Origin: Patulibacter sp.
GTDB taxonomy: Bacteria > Actinomycetota > Thermoleophilia > Solirubrobacterales > Solirubrobacteraceae
DNA: 29,288 nucleotides
NCBI GenBank assembly: GCA_023268575.1
Contig: JALRCL010000227.1
Span: 1-29,288, forward strand
Direction of reading: 5' to 3'
The position numbers and the translations under genes were made by a program. Below the pieces are notes generated by a model. That model was not told where the DNA came from. It searched no databases and was given only the letters and a program-made list of their open reading frames with translations. Position 1 is the first letter of the stretch; the number at the start of each line of letters is the position of its first letter. Below are positions 6,846 through 15,187 of the stretch, one piece after another.

Positions 6846-7415
6846 CTAGAGCGTCGCGGTGAAGGACCGGCTGGCGCTGGTCGTCTTCGCGCCGGGAGCC
6901 TTGAAGCTCGTGGTCTGCGTGACGCGCACCTTCTTGGTGCCCCGGCGCTTGATCGCGCGCAGGTACTTGCGGGAGGCCGCGGTCGACCGCGTCGTGATCT
7001 TCAGCGTCTTCGGCGCGGTGCCGGTCACGGTCTTCGTGCCCTTCATGAGGGTCCGCGAGCCGCGCTTCAGGGTGATGGTGTACTTGCCGGGGGGCGCGCT
7101 GGAGACCTTGAACGTGCGCGAGACGCGCGACGCGAGGTTCGAGATCTTCTTGAGCTTCTTCGTCACCTCGCTGAGGATCGAGTTCGTGCTCCGCGCCGCC
7201 AGGACCGCGGGCGGGGGCGTCGTCGTCGTGGTCGTCGTGCCCGGCGTCGTGGTCGTCGTCCCCGGCGTCGTGGTCGTCGTGCCCGGCGTCGTGGTGGTGG
7301 TCGTTCCGGGGGCGTACGGGTCGTACGGCGATTGCGCGTTGGTGACGGCGGCCGCGCCACCGGCGCCGAGGGCGATGGCGGCCACGGAGGCCGGCACGGC
7401 GATGGTTTTCTTCAC
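6846..7415 (-). CDS. Secreted protein with Thr/Pro-rich tandem-repeat linker
   Basis: Function unknown. The GTG start at 7415 is set by a clear ribosome-binding site (AGGAG, complement of 7422-7426) six bases upstream. The 189-residue product has a signal peptide (MKKTIAVPAS, then an Ala/Gly-rich core to about residue 25), a short Ser/Tyr/Pro stretch, and four PGTTTTT-like repeats at about 37-69. A basic C-terminal domain of about 110 residues follows, with beta-rich segments such as PGKYTITLKRGSRTL and KKVRVTQTTSF. The linker resembles Ser/Thr-rich spacers of actinobacterial wall proteins and may be glycosylated. The C-terminal part resembles small Ig-like or bacterial-surface beta domains, but I cannot name a family. 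It lies downstream of, and on the same strand as, the GH39-like gene, 166 bases away. Confidence 0.7.
   Translation of the reverse strand: MKKTIAVPASVAAIALGAGGAAAVTNAQSPYDPYAPGTTTTTTPGTTTTTPGTTTTTPGTTTTTTTPPPAVLAARSTNSILSEVTKKLKKISNLASRVSRTFKVSSAPPGKYTITLKRGSRTLMKGTKTVTGTAPKTLKITTRSTAASRKYLRAIKRRGTKKVRVTQTTSFKAPGAKTTSASRSFTATL
7218..7310 (-). repeat. 21-bp tandem repeats coding for PGTTTTT units
   Basis: About four in-frame units inside the secreted-protein gene, with near-identical copies at 7239-7259, 7260-7280 and 7281-7301. They differ mainly at third positions and at the ends of the array. Copy number may vary between strains by slippage without breaking the frame. Confidence 0.85.
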
Positions 7416-7581
7416 GAAGGTCTCCTGCTGAACGGGAAGGGGAAGGGCGTGGACCCACCTTGATCTACGCCCGGACCGTGCGGTTCCTGACACGGGTCGC
7501 GAACGGCGTACGCAGGACGACCAGCGAGCGGGCCTCGAACCGGGGACGGGCGCGCCGCCAGCTGCGGTGCCCACCTGCTGC

Positions 7582-8991
7582 TCAGCGTGCGAGCTTCGGG
7601 ATCTTCCACGCGTAGGAGGTCGTGCGACCGACGCGCCCACGGACGCCGGTCGTCAGCGCCGTCCGCGGGACGAGCACCCGCACCACCTGGTCGCGGACGA
7701 GGCGCCGCTTGCGCACGACGGTGCGCCAGCCGCCACCGCGGTGCGTCTGGATCGCGACGGTGCCGGACGCCGGGGTGCGGAACCAGACACGCAGCTTCGT
7801 GCGAGAGGCGGAGGTGACCAGCAGCGGGAAGCGGAACGCGCGGACGTCGCCCTTCGCCTGTCCGGCGGCGGTGTAGAGCCCCGACTGGTAGGTGAGCGCG
7901 CCGTCCCTCGGCGGATCGTCGCGGAGCGCGTACCAGTCGACGACGCGCACCCCGGCGCGCCAGGCGCGCCACAGCGACTCGCTGATGTAGCGCGCGCGGG
8001 TGGCGACCGGCACGCCGACCTTCTGCGGATCCTGCGGCACGGTCTCGTAGCCGATCTCCGTGATCCAGACGGCGGGCCGGCCCGGCCGCAGCGTGCCGAC
8101 CCGGGTGGCCGCGTCGACCAGCCGGTTGACCTTGCCCATGTCGGCGAGCGCGATGTCGTCGGCGTCGTAGGCCGCCTGCCCGGGAGGGTTGCGCGTGTAG
8201 GGGTGCATCGCGACGACGTCGACGGCGGTGGCGGCGTCGCACGCGCGCCGGAGGTCGGCGTCGAGGCACAGCCAGTCGCGCAGGAAGACGACAGGCCGGG
8301 TGCGTCGCGGATTCTTGCCCGGATCGCCGTAGGGCGCGAGCCCCGCCGCGACGACCGTCGCGTCCGGCTGGACGCTCTTGATCCCCGCGTAGCCGGCGTT
8401 CACGAGCTCCCGGAACCGGACTGCGGCGAAGGCCTGTCCGTTCTCGCGCTGCGGCGCGAGGTAGATCGCGAGGTTCGGCTCGTTCCAGAGCTGGAACTGC
8501 TGGACCCGGGGGAGCGTCGCTCCGGGGCTCGCCGGATCCGGGAACGTCCCGGAGTACCGCTCGGCGACCGCGCGCATGAAGGTGCCGAAGGCGACGGGAT
8601 CCGGCTTCCAGGCGGACGCCGCGTACGACCCCGTCCGCCCCGGTGCGCTGGCCCAGGCGGGTGTCCCGTTGAACATGAGCATCACGGTCAGCCCGGCGGC
8701 CGTCGCGTTCCGGACCTGGGCATCGACCCGGTCGAATCGATACCCGGACCAGCCGGCGTGCCCGGCCTCCCCGGAGGGCGGAGCCGTCGGGTTGACCGCC
8801 GACCAGCCGAACGAGAGACGCACGCGGCTCGCCCCCAGGCGCGCCGTCCTGGTCGCCCAGAGCCCACCGTCGGCAAAGGCGGATCCGCCGGTGACGCCGG
8901 TCTGCAGCGTGGCGGGGGCGCCACTCGCGGCGGGCGCCCCGACGGCCAGGGCGGCTGCGGCGAGGGCCGCCGTGCAGCAGCGGCGCATCAT
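7582..8991 (-). CDS. Secreted GH39/clan-A-like glycoside hydrolase
   Basis: Likely an extracellular retaining glycosidase. The 469-residue protein has a signal peptide (residues 1-24, ending in ASGA) and a TIM-barrel domain with the clan GH-A signatures: acid/base E171 in QLWNEPN and nucleophile E312 in WITEIGYE. Supporting barrel strands are VRLSFGWS near 57 and DVVAMHPYT near 258. A beta-rich C-terminal region of about 100 residues, basic and ending in PKLAR, may bind carbohydrate or the wall. The start ATG (8991) overlaps the stop of the upstream gene as ATGA, so the two are translationally coupled. Family-level assignment (GH39 versus a GH5-like group) needs a profile search. Its setting suggests cleavage of the exopolysaccharide made by this locus or of related glycans. 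Confidence 0.82.
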   Translation of the reverse strand: MMRRCCTAALAAAALAVGAPAASGAPATLQTGVTGGSAFADGGLWATRTARLGASRVRLSFGWSAVNPTAPPSGEAGHAGWSGYRFDRVDAQVRNATAAGLTVMLMFNGTPAWASAPGRTGSYAASAWKPDPVAFGTFMRAVAERYSGTFPDPASPGATLPRVQQFQLWNEPNLAIYLAPQRENGQAFAAVRFRELVNAGYAGIKSVQPDATVVAAGLAPYGDPGKNPRRTRPVVFLRDWLCLDADLRRACDAATAVDVVAMHPYTRNPPGQAAYDADDIALADMGKVNRLVDAATRVGTLRPGRPAVWITEIGYETVPQDPQKVGVPVATRARYISESLWRAWRAGVRVVDWYALRDDPPRDGALTYQSGLYTAAGQAKGDVRAFRFPLLVTSASRTKLRVWFRTPASGTVAIQTHRGGGWRTVVRKRRLVRDQVVRVLVPRTALTTGVRGRVGRTTSYAWKIPKLAR

Positions 8992-9485
8992 GCGCGGCGC
9001 CGTCGCAGGGCGCCGATGCCGGCGCTCACGACGAGCACCAGCACGAGCAGGATCCAGAGCTTCGTCGGCCCGGCGTCGGAGCCGAGGCTCGCGGTGGCCG
9101 CGGCCTCGACCGCCGAGCGATCTCCGGGCGACGCCGCACGGTCGGCCGTCCCATCCTCGCCGCCACGCGCGGTGCCTCGGCCGGACGGCTGGTCGTCGCG
9201 GTCACGCGCGTCCGATCGGGAGGTCGAGGTCCCGGCCGGCGCGTTCGTCCCGGAATCGGCGCTGCCGAGCACCCGTGCGAGCTGCTCGCCGTCGCGGCCC
9301 TCGCGGCGGAGCGCGTCGCTCTGCGCGCGGGACGGGCGCTCGCCGCGCGACGAGGACCCCGCCGACGGAACGTTCTCGCGGTACTGGTCGACCGCCGACC
9401 CCACGCCCTGTGCCGAGGCACCGGCGGGCGCCCACAGCGCGACGGCCGCAACGAGGAGGAGGGAACGAGACAGGCGGACCAGCAC
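8988..9485 (-). CDS. Secreted protein with C-terminal membrane anchor and basic tail
   Basis: Function unknown. From GTG 9485 the 165-residue product has a signal peptide (VRLSRSLLLVAAVALWAP, then AGASAQ), a hydrophilic Ser/Arg/Asp/Gly-rich middle of about 110 residues that looks disordered, a transmembrane helix (LWILLVLVLVVSAGIGAL) and the tail RRRRA. This signal/disordered/helix/basic-tail layout resembles sortase- or rhomboid-sorted surface proteins, but no LPXTG or other known sorting motif is present. The frame stays open to 9788, but that would run into the divergent gene at 9667 and has no start-site support. GTG 9485 gives a proper signal peptide; its ribosome-binding site is poor. 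The stop overlaps the GH39-like start, which suggests that both are displayed at the surface together. Confidence 0.65.
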   Translation of the reverse strand: MLVRLSRSLLLVAAVALWAPAGASAQGVGSAVDQYRENVPSAGSSSRGERPSRAQSDALRREGRDGEQLARVLGSADSGTNAPAGTSTSRSDARDRDDQPSGRGTARGGEDGTADRAASPGDRSAVEAAATASLGSDAGPTKLWILLVLVLVVSAGIGALRRRRA

Positions 9486-9651
9486 ACCGGGGAGTACGTC
9501 CCTGCTGCCTCGAACCTGACATCGCCCCGCGGACTCGGCCGGGGAGACCGCGAGGCGCTCGCCGCGTGCTCGGGCCCCGCGCAGAACCGTCCGCGACGCG
9601 CGGCTCGCAGCCGCAGACCGGTCGTCGGTCAGGTCCCGCGACGCCACGCCG

Positions 9652-9657
9652 TATAAC
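9652..9657 (+). promoter_or_regulatory. Candidate -10 box (TATAAC) upstream of the Wzy/TPR gene
   Basis: TATAAC is a striking AT-rich hexamer in this GC-rich stretch and lies nine bases before ATG 9667. There is no ribosome-binding site between them, so leaderless or near-leaderless transcription is likely. The divergent minus-strand gene starts at 9485, so the 181-base gap must also hold its promoter. Confidence 0.45.
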
Positions 9658-9666
9658 CCTCGGCAG

Positions 9667-11655
9667 ATGGCGACGAGCACCGTCACGCGGACGCCGGAGG
9701 GCGCGCGCACCACGTTCCCGCGGATCGTCGCGCCGATCGGGGCGTTCCTCGCCGGGTGCGGGCCGGTCGTGCTGCTCGGGTTCGACAACGGCGGCTACGA
9801 CGTGGAGACCGTCGCCGGGTACGGCATCGTCCTCTGGTGGCTCCTCCTCGTCGGGATCCTCACCGGCGCGCTTCCCCGGCCGCGCCCCACGCGGGCCGGC
9901 GTCGTGACGCTCGTCGCGCTGGGCCTGCTCGCGGCGTGGGGGCTCGTCTCGCTGGACTGGAGCGCCAGCGAGGAGCGCGGCCTGACCGAGGTCTGCCGCC
10001 TGCTCGTCGTGGCCGGCTCCCTGGTGCTGGGCCTCTCGGCCGTCGCGGGCCGCCAGGCGCGTGCGCTGGCGGGCGGGGTCCTCGCGGGACTCGTCGCGCT
10101 CTGCGCGGCCGGGGTGCTGTCCCGGCTGCAGCCGGACCTGTTCACGGCGGCGAACGCCGTCCACGACGGGCTCGGCGTCGACCGCCTCTCGTGGCCGCTG
10201 AACTACTGGAACGGCATGGGAGCGCTGTCGGCGCTGACGCTGACGCTCGGCGTCGCTCTCGCCGTCGGCGCCCGGTCGCGCTGGACCGCGGGACTCGCCG
10301 TGGCCGGCCTGCCCGTCGTCGCGCTGTGCCTCGTCATGACCGTCTCCCGGGGCGGGATCGCTGCCGCCGCGGTGGGGGTGCTGCTCGTGCCGCTGCTCGT
10401 GGCGCCCCGGCTCGTCGCCCTGCGGACGCTGGTCGCGCCGGCGGTGGGCGCCGCGATCCTCGTGGCGGCGTACCTCGGAGACTCCGCGTTGACCGACGTC
10501 GTGGGCGGCACGGCACAGGAGGACGCCGGCCGGCGCCTCCTCCCCCTCGTAGCGCTCGTCACGCTCGGGACCGCGCTCGCGCAGGCCGGGTGGAACGCGG
10601 CGGACCGCGCGCACTGGACGCCCCGCGTGCCGCGTCCGAGTCCGCCGGTCGGCCGAGCGCTCGTCGCCGGCGCCGTGCTGCTCACCCTGGTCGCCGCCGG
10701 CGTGGCGCTCAGCTCGGACCGCGCGAGCACGGCCTGGGACGACTTCCGCAACCCCGACGTCTCGAGCCTGCAGGCGAAGGGCGGATCGGTCGACCGGCTC
10801 ACCGTCGCCAACGGGGCGGGCCGCTACGAGGAGTGGTCCGGGGCGATCCGGGCACTGCGCGAGAATCCGCTCGGCGGCATCGGGCTGGGCTCGTGGCAGG
10901 ACTGGTGGAGCCCGCGACGCGACACCTCCCCCGCCGTGCGCAACGCCCACTCGCAGCCGCTGGAGGTCGCCGCCGAGCTCGGCGCCCCCGGGGCGCTCGC
11001 GCTGCTCGTGGCGCTGCTGGCCCCGATCGTCGGGGGCCTACGACGCCTGCGGTCCCGGGGGGCCCGCCGGGGCGATGCGGCCGGTGTCGCGGTCGCCCTA
11101 CCCGTGACGATCGCGTTCCTCGTGTCGATCAGCGTCGACTGGTCGTGGCAGCTGAGCGTCGTTCCGGTCGCGGTGGCCCTGCTCACGGCGACGCTCGTGG
11201 GTCGGCCGAGCCGCTCGAGCGACGAACCCGAGCAGCGCGCGAGCTCCCGGAAGCGCCTGGCCGGGCTCGCCGCGACCGGAGCCGCCGCCGTCGCGTCGGT
11301 CGCCGTGCTGAGCGTCGCGATGATCGCCCCGGACGGGGTGTCGCGCAGCCAGGCGGCGGCCGCGCAGGGGGCGTTCGACCGAGCCGGGCGCGAGGCGCGC
11401 GACGCGCACGCCGCGGCCCCCTTCGCGATGTCGGCGGTGCTGCAGGCCGCGCTGGTGGCCGAGCGCGCGGGCGACCTCGACGCGGCGGCGGCTGCCGCGG
11501 CCGAGGCGACGCGGATCGAGCCGCGCAACTGGCGCCCCTGGATCGTGCTCGCCCGGATCGAGGCCGCCCGCGACCGCCCGCGATCTGCCGTGGCGGCGTA
11601 TCGTCGGGCCAGGGCGCTGAACCCCCGCTCGCGACTGCTCAACCCCCAGGGATGA
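9667..11655 (+). CDS. WzyC-family O-antigen ligase/polymerase with C-terminal TPR-like tail
   Basis: A polytopic membrane enzyme that polymerises or transfers lipid-linked glycans outside the membrane. The 662-residue protein has about a dozen hydrophobic segments. Family hallmarks visible are TVSRGGIAAA near 222, the Wzy_C segment RYEEWSGAIRALRENPLGG followed by IGLGSWQDWW near 390-415, and AHSQPLEVAAELGAPG near 425. The last ~100 residues, after the final membrane span, are Ala-rich and helical (AALVAERAGDLDAAAAAAAE, then WRPWIVLARIEAARDRP) and look like two TPR-type repeats outside the membrane. Large Wzy_C proteins with TPR tails exist in other bacteria and include protein-glycan ligases. 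The stop overlaps the next small gene as ATGA. A second Wzy-like protein is encoded at 22409-23788, so the two probably act on different glycans or steps. Confidence 0.88.
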   Translation: MATSTVTRTPEGARTTFPRIVAPIGAFLAGCGPVVLLGFDNGGYDVETVAGYGIVLWWLLLVGILTGALPRPRPTRAGVVTLVALGLLAAWGLVSLDWSASEERGLTEVCRLLVVAGSLVLGLSAVAGRQARALAGGVLAGLVALCAAGVLSRLQPDLFTAANAVHDGLGVDRLSWPLNYWNGMGALSALTLTLGVALAVGARSRWTAGLAVAGLPVVALCLVMTVSRGGIAAAAVGVLLVPLLVAPRLVALRTLVAPAVGAAILVAAYLGDSALTDVVGGTAQEDAGRRLLPLVALVTLGTALAQAGWNAADRAHWTPRVPRPSPPVGRALVAGAVLLTLVAAGVALSSDRASTAWDDFRNPDVSSLQAKGGSVDRLTVANGAGRYEEWSGAIRALRENPLGGIGLGSWQDWWSPRRDTSPAVRNAHSQPLEVAAELGAPGALALLVALLAPIVGGLRRLRSRGARRGDAAGVAVALPVTIAFLVSISVDWSWQLSVVPVAVALLTATLVGRPSRSSDEPEQRASSRKRLAGLAATGAAAVASVAVLSVAMIAPDGVSRSQAAAAQGAFDRAGREARDAHAAAPFAMSAVLQAALVAERAGDLDAAAAAAAEATRIEPRNWRPWIVLARIEAARDRPRSAVAAYRRARALNPRSRLLNPQG

Positions 11656-11873
11656 CCGACCTCGACCCCCACGACGACGCCGCGGCCGAACGCGAGGTCG
11701 GCGCGTGGCTGGCCGCGCAGCGGCCCGAGCCGCCGCCGGCGCTGCGCCGGCTCGGCACGCTGCTCGTTCGGCGCGCGGTGCGGGAGCGGGTGCTCCGGCG
11801 CAGCGCCGCGGCCCTGCTGGTCAGCGGGTGGCTCGCGCTCGCGGCGGCCGCGGTCATCGTGCTGACGCGCTGA
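11652..11873 (+). CDS. Small single-span membrane protein (73 residues)
   Basis: Not recognised. An acidic N-terminus (MTDLDPHDDAAAEREVGAWL) is followed by a Pro-rich RPEPPPALRRL segment, a basic helix (about 37-50) and one transmembrane helix at about 51-71. The ATG overlaps the Wzy stop (ATGA at 11652-11655), so it is translationally coupled to that gene. An N-terminal cytoplasmic domain of this kind with a C-terminal span resembles short anti-sigma factors, and an ECF sigma gene lies convergently 26 bases away. There is no zinc-binding HxxxCxxC motif, and coupling to Wzy argues equally for a Wzy accessory subunit. Confidence 0.7.
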   Translation: MTDLDPHDDAAAEREVGAWLAAQRPEPPPALRRLGTLLVRRAVRERVLRRSAAALLVSGWLALAAAAVIVLTR

Positions 11874-11905
11874 CCGGCGGGAGCCCCCGTACGCGCCCTC
11901 AGCGC
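11867..11905. terminator. Inverted repeat spanning two convergent stop codons
   Basis: GCGCTGA (11867-11873) pairs with TCAGCGC (11899-11905). Inside it, CGGG (11878-11881) pairs with CCCG (11886-11889). It covers the 25-base gap between the small membrane protein and the sigma factor and probably terminates both transcripts. The three stop-codon bases pair trivially in any convergent pair; the other four are informative. Confidence 0.45.
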
Positions 11906-12420
11906 GGCGGCATCGCGGCACGAAGTCGCCGGAGGCTGCGCGAGAGGACCTGATGGACGTTCGCCTCGCTCAGCCCGGTGAGTGCGGCGATCTCCTGGCC
12001 GCTGAGGTCGGCGCCGTAGCGCAGCGCGACGATCTGACGGTCCCGCTCGCGCAGCTCGCCCAGCGCCGCCTCGAGCGCGGGGTCGAGACCGAGGACGTGG
12101 TCGTCGTGCACCGGAAGCTCGGCCAGCTCCTCGTGCCCGACCAGGGTCTCGGGGCGCCGCCCTCGGTGGCGGTAGTGATCGATCAACGCGTTCTGCGCGA
12201 TCGAGAGCAACCAGGTCTGGACGCTGGCGCGCTGCGGGTCGTAGCGCTCGGCATGGCGCATCGCCCGCTCGAAGGTCACCGCGGTGAGGTCCTCCGCGTC
12301 AGGCCCCGGGCGCAGCCGGAACGCGAAGAACCCGTACACGCGGGACATGTGTACTTCGTACAACTTGGCCAGATCCAGGATCGGAGGCCGGCGGCGAGGC
12401 GTACCGTTCGGAGGCACCAA
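11899..12420 (-). CDS. ECF-type RNA polymerase sigma factor
   Basis: An extracytoplasmic-function sigma factor of 173 residues. Region 2 spans about 17-85 (LYEVHMSRVYGFFAFRL, DAEDLTAVTFERAM, QTWLLSIAQNALIDHYR). Region 4 spans about 115-170 (LRERDRQIVALRY, then a helix-turn-helix LSGQEIAALTGLSEANVHQV). The linker between them is short and acidic. The start is TTG 12420 or GTG 12417; neither has a clear ribosome-binding site, and region 2 would be complete from either. No typical zinc-containing anti-sigma gene is adjacent; the convergent 73-residue membrane protein is the only nearby candidate. Its targets are unknown, but it sits between two parts of the polysaccharide locus and may respond to envelope state. 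Confidence 0.88.
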   Translation of the reverse strand: MVPPNGTPRRRPPILDLAKLYEVHMSRVYGFFAFRLRPGPDAEDLTAVTFERAMRHAERYDPQRASVQTWLLSIAQNALIDHYRHRGRRPETLVGHEELAELPVHDDHVLGLDPALEAALGELRERDRQIVALRYGADLSGQEIAALTGLSEANVHQVLSRSLRRLRAAMPPR

Positions 12421-12564
12421 GAGCGAGAGTCTGCCGCACTCGGAAGGCCAGGCTCACCCGCTCGAGAAAACCGCGTACAGCGCATAGGCAGACCGCTCCC
12501 GATCTGTCACCATGGGCGACCGTCGGCGGCCCCCCCGGTCTGACGCTCGCGCCCCAGGACCACC

Positions 12565-14043
12565 ATGTCGCAGCCACCCGCCCACCGACCAGCGCCCTCC
12601 ACGCTCGACGCGGCGCCCGCGCCCGTCAGCGGCGAGCACCTAGCGCGCCGCGCCGTCACGCCCTGGCGTCTCCCGGTCTCGCGACCGATCGTGGATGCCC
12701 TGGCGATCGCGGCGGCGATGCTCATCAGCGGGCTGGCCGCCGGGACCGGCCCGTCGGTCTGGCACGCCGTCTTCGCCGTCTCGGCGGTTGGCGTCATGGC
12801 GGCCCGCGGCGCGTACGACCGCCGGCTCGAGGACTCCGTCACGGTGCTCGTCGCCCGGCACGTGCTCGCGAGCGCCGTCATCGCGACGATGATCACCGTC
12901 ACCGGTCGCGCCGTGATCGAAGGGCGCGCGACCTCCGCCGACGACTTCGTCGTCCTGTGCTTCGTCTCGACCGTGCTGCTCGCCGCCGTGCGGGTGATCG
13001 GCAACGCGCACGACAAGCGGCGCTACGCGCGCGACGCCGCGAGCTCGCGCGCGCTGCTCGTCGGGCCGCGGGACCTGACGGCCCGCCTCGCGCTGCGGCT
13101 GCGCCAGCGGTCGCAGGTCGGCCTCACCGCCGTCGGCTACCTCGACGACGTCCACCCGGAGGAGATCGCCGTCGCCAGCGACGGACGGATGGGGCTGCCG
13201 GTGCTCGGGCGGACGAGCGACCTGCGGCGCATCGCGCAGCAGCACCGCGTGGACGCGCTCGTCGTCGCCGGCGACGAAGCGCCCCACAACGAGGAGCGCC
13301 TGGGCCGCCTGATCGCCACCGCGCACGAGATGCACCTGACGGTCTTCGTCGTGCCACGGGTCCACGCCAGCGTGAACTCGCGGACACGGCGCCACCGCCT
13401 GGGAACCCTGACGATCGACGAGCTCCGCCCGGTCGATCCACGGTCGCGGGCGTTCCGCGCCAAGTACGCCCTCGATCGCGTGATCGGCACCGTCTCGCTC
13501 GTCGTGCTCAGCCCACTGCTCCTGACCCTGGCGCTGCTCGTAGGCCTCTCGTCTCGCGGACCGATCCTCTACCGCCAGCGCCGGGTCGGCCTCGACGGCC
13601 AGGAGTTCGACATCCTGAAGTTCCGCTCGATGCGCGTGGCACCCGAGCAGGCCGCGGCGTGGTCCCCGGCCGACGGGCTCGCCCCCGGCGGCGTCGAGGG
13701 CGAGGACCGGCGCACCGCCTTGGGGCGCTTCCTGCGCCGCTCGAACCTCGACGAGCTGCCGCAGCTCATCAACATCGCGCGCGGCGAGATGTGCCTCGTC
13801 GGCCCCCGCCCGGAGCGCCCCGAGTTCGTCCAGCGGTTCCGACGAGAACTTGCTCACTACGACGCTCGTCACCGCGTGAAGGCGGGCCTTACCGGCTGGG
13901 CCCAGGTACACGGTCTCCGCGGTCAGACGTCGATCGCCGAACGCGCCGAGTGGGACAACTACTACATCGAAAACTGGTCGTTCGCGCTCGACCTGGCCAT
14001 CATCGTCCGGACGCTCAAGACCCTTGTCCAAACCAGCGAATAG
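12565..14043 (+). CDS. Polyprenyl-phosphate sugar-1-phosphate transferase (WcaJ-like), copy 2
   Basis: A second initiating transferase for glycan assembly on undecaprenyl phosphate. The 492-residue protein has four N-terminal hydrophobic segments (about 37-150), a Rossmann-like middle region (RALLVGPRDLTARL), a hydrophobic entry (LDRVIGTVSLVVLSPLLLT) and the catalytic domain with LKFRSM near 352, SNLDELPQLINI near 393 and CLVGPRPERPEF. Near the end it has GLTGWAQVHGLRG, typical of the family. AGGA at 12556-12559 is five bases before the ATG. Base composition changes inside the gene: from about 13.85 kb onward it is visibly poorer in G+C than the upstream part, which suggests a recombination joint. 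The first glycosyltransferase gene starts within its last 20 bases. Confidence 0.93.
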   Translation: MSQPPAHRPAPSTLDAAPAPVSGEHLARRAVTPWRLPVSRPIVDALAIAAAMLISGLAAGTGPSVWHAVFAVSAVGVMAARGAYDRRLEDSVTVLVARHVLASAVIATMITVTGRAVIEGRATSADDFVVLCFVSTVLLAAVRVIGNAHDKRRYARDAASSRALLVGPRDLTARLALRLRQRSQVGLTAVGYLDDVHPEEIAVASDGRMGLPVLGRTSDLRRIAQQHRVDALVVAGDEAPHNEERLGRLIATAHEMHLTVFVVPRVHASVNSRTRRHRLGTLTIDELRPVDPRSRAFRAKYALDRVIGTVSLVVLSPLLLTLALLVGLSSRGPILYRQRRVGLDGQEFDILKFRSMRVAPEQAAAWSPADGLAPGGVEGEDRRTALGRFLRRSNLDELPQLINIARGEMCLVGPRPERPEFVQRFRRELAHYDARHRVKAGLTGWAQVHGLRGQTSIAERAEWDNYYIENWSFALDLAIIVRTLKTLVQTSE

Positions 14044-15187
14044 CGCCACCGAAGCGGTCGCGCCGTTCAAGCCTCTCAACTGCCGAGCCCTGATCGTCCA
14101 TGACTGGCTTCAGGGCATGCACGGTTCCGAACGGGTCGTCCACGCCATGCAGGAGCTGTTCGCCGGCGGTGCGGACGTCGCAACGTTCGTGGCCGACCCA
14201 CGCAAGCTCCCGGAGGAGCTCTCTTCGCGCGTCGTTCGGACCTCGAAGCTGGGCCGCCTTCCGGGCCTCCGCCCCTCGGCCAGCTCCCCGGGCAGGTGGC
14301 GTTACCTGCTCCCGTTCATGCCTTGGTGGTTCCGCCGGCTCCCGACCGACGGCTACGACGTGGTACTCAGCAGCTCTCACGCTTGCGCCCTGGGGGTTCG
14401 CGCGCCGAGGGGGGTCCCCCATGTCGCCTACATTCACACGCCGATCCGGTACGTGTGGAACGCGGACCTCGATCAACGCGTCCCGCGTGGAGCCCGCTCG
14501 TTGGCCCGTGCGTTGTTCACTTGCCTGCGGATCGTGGACCGGCGTGCGTCGACGTCACCAGACGTCCTGATCGCGAACTCGAGCGCCGTACGCGAGCGTA
14601 TTCGCAGCGTTTGGAACCGCGACGCGGCCGTCGTCCACCCGCCTACGTCGCTCGAGTCCGCCAGAACTCGGCAAGCGACCCGATCCCCCGACACGCTGTT
14701 GTGGGTCCATCGGTTCGTTGACTACAAGCGTCCGCTTGAGGTCGCGCAAGCCTTCGAGCTTCTTCCCGACCTCAATCTCGTGATGGTCGGCGTGGGCCCG
14801 CTCTCGGACCGCGTGAAGCGAGAAGCGCCGCCGAACGTCACCGTTCACGGTTGGCTCGAACGCGATGAGCTGGAGCGTCTCTTGATGTCGGCAGCGGGCT
14901 TCATCCACGTCGGTCTCGAGGATTTCGGGATCAGCATGGTGGAGGCGCTGGCGAGTGGGACGCCCGTGCTCGCCCTGAACCAGGGTGGCGCGCTCGACAT
15001 CGTCCGCGACGGCGTCGACGGACTGCTGATCGGTTCCGCCCGGCCGCACGAGATCGCAAGCGCGGCCCGCTCCATGGTGAACCGTGAATGGGACCCCGAT
15101 CTCTTGCGGGACCGTGCCCGCGCCTTCAGCCGAGAGCGGTTCCTCCACTCCCTTCGTGACGTGCTCGTATCGCAGGGCCTTTCGTGA
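14024..15187 (+). CDS. GT4-family glycosyltransferase 1
   Basis: A GT-B fold retaining glycosyltransferase that adds a sugar to the lipid-linked repeat unit. The 387-residue protein shows the family's N-terminal start (ALIVHDWLQGMHGSERVV), HTPIRYVW near 140, ANSSAVRERI near 186, and the donor-binding E-x7-E motif with E299 and E307 (EDFGISMVE) followed by ALASGTPVLAL. The start is TTG 14024, inside the end of the initiating-transferase gene; I see no better in-frame start before the conserved region. The stop overlaps the next start as GTGA. G+C is clearly lower than in the upstream genes. Acceptor and donor cannot be inferred. Confidence 0.88.
   Translation: MSKPANSATEAVAPFKPLNCRALIVHDWLQGMHGSERVVHAMQELFAGGADVATFVADPRKLPEELSSRVVRTSKLGRLPGLRPSASSPGRWRYLLPFMPWWFRRLPTDGYDVVLSSSHACALGVRAPRGVPHVAYIHTPIRYVWNADLDQRVPRGARSLARALFTCLRIVDRRASTSPDVLIANSSAVRERIRSVWNRDAAVVHPPTSLESARTRQATRSPDTLLWVHRFVDYKRPLEVAQAFELLPDLNLVMVGVGPLSDRVKREAPPNVTVHGWLERDELERLLMSAAGFIHVGLEDFGISMVEALASGTPVLALNQGGALDIVRDGVDGLLIGSARPHEIASAARSMVNREWDPDLLRDRARAFSRERFLHSLRDVLVSQGLS

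Noticed and set aside
7218..7310. Short regular repeats that could suggest a CRISPR array
   Set aside because: Units are contiguous 21-mers without spacers and encode an in-frame Thr/Pro linker.
9486..9788. Upstream extension of the membrane-anchored protein to an ATG at 9788
   Set aside because: Would overlap the divergent Wzy gene and bury the signal peptide inside the protein.
8576..9907. 443-residue plus-strand open frame over the glycosidase and anchored-protein genes
   Set aside because: Arg/Ser-rich antisense shadow crossing the divergent promoter region.
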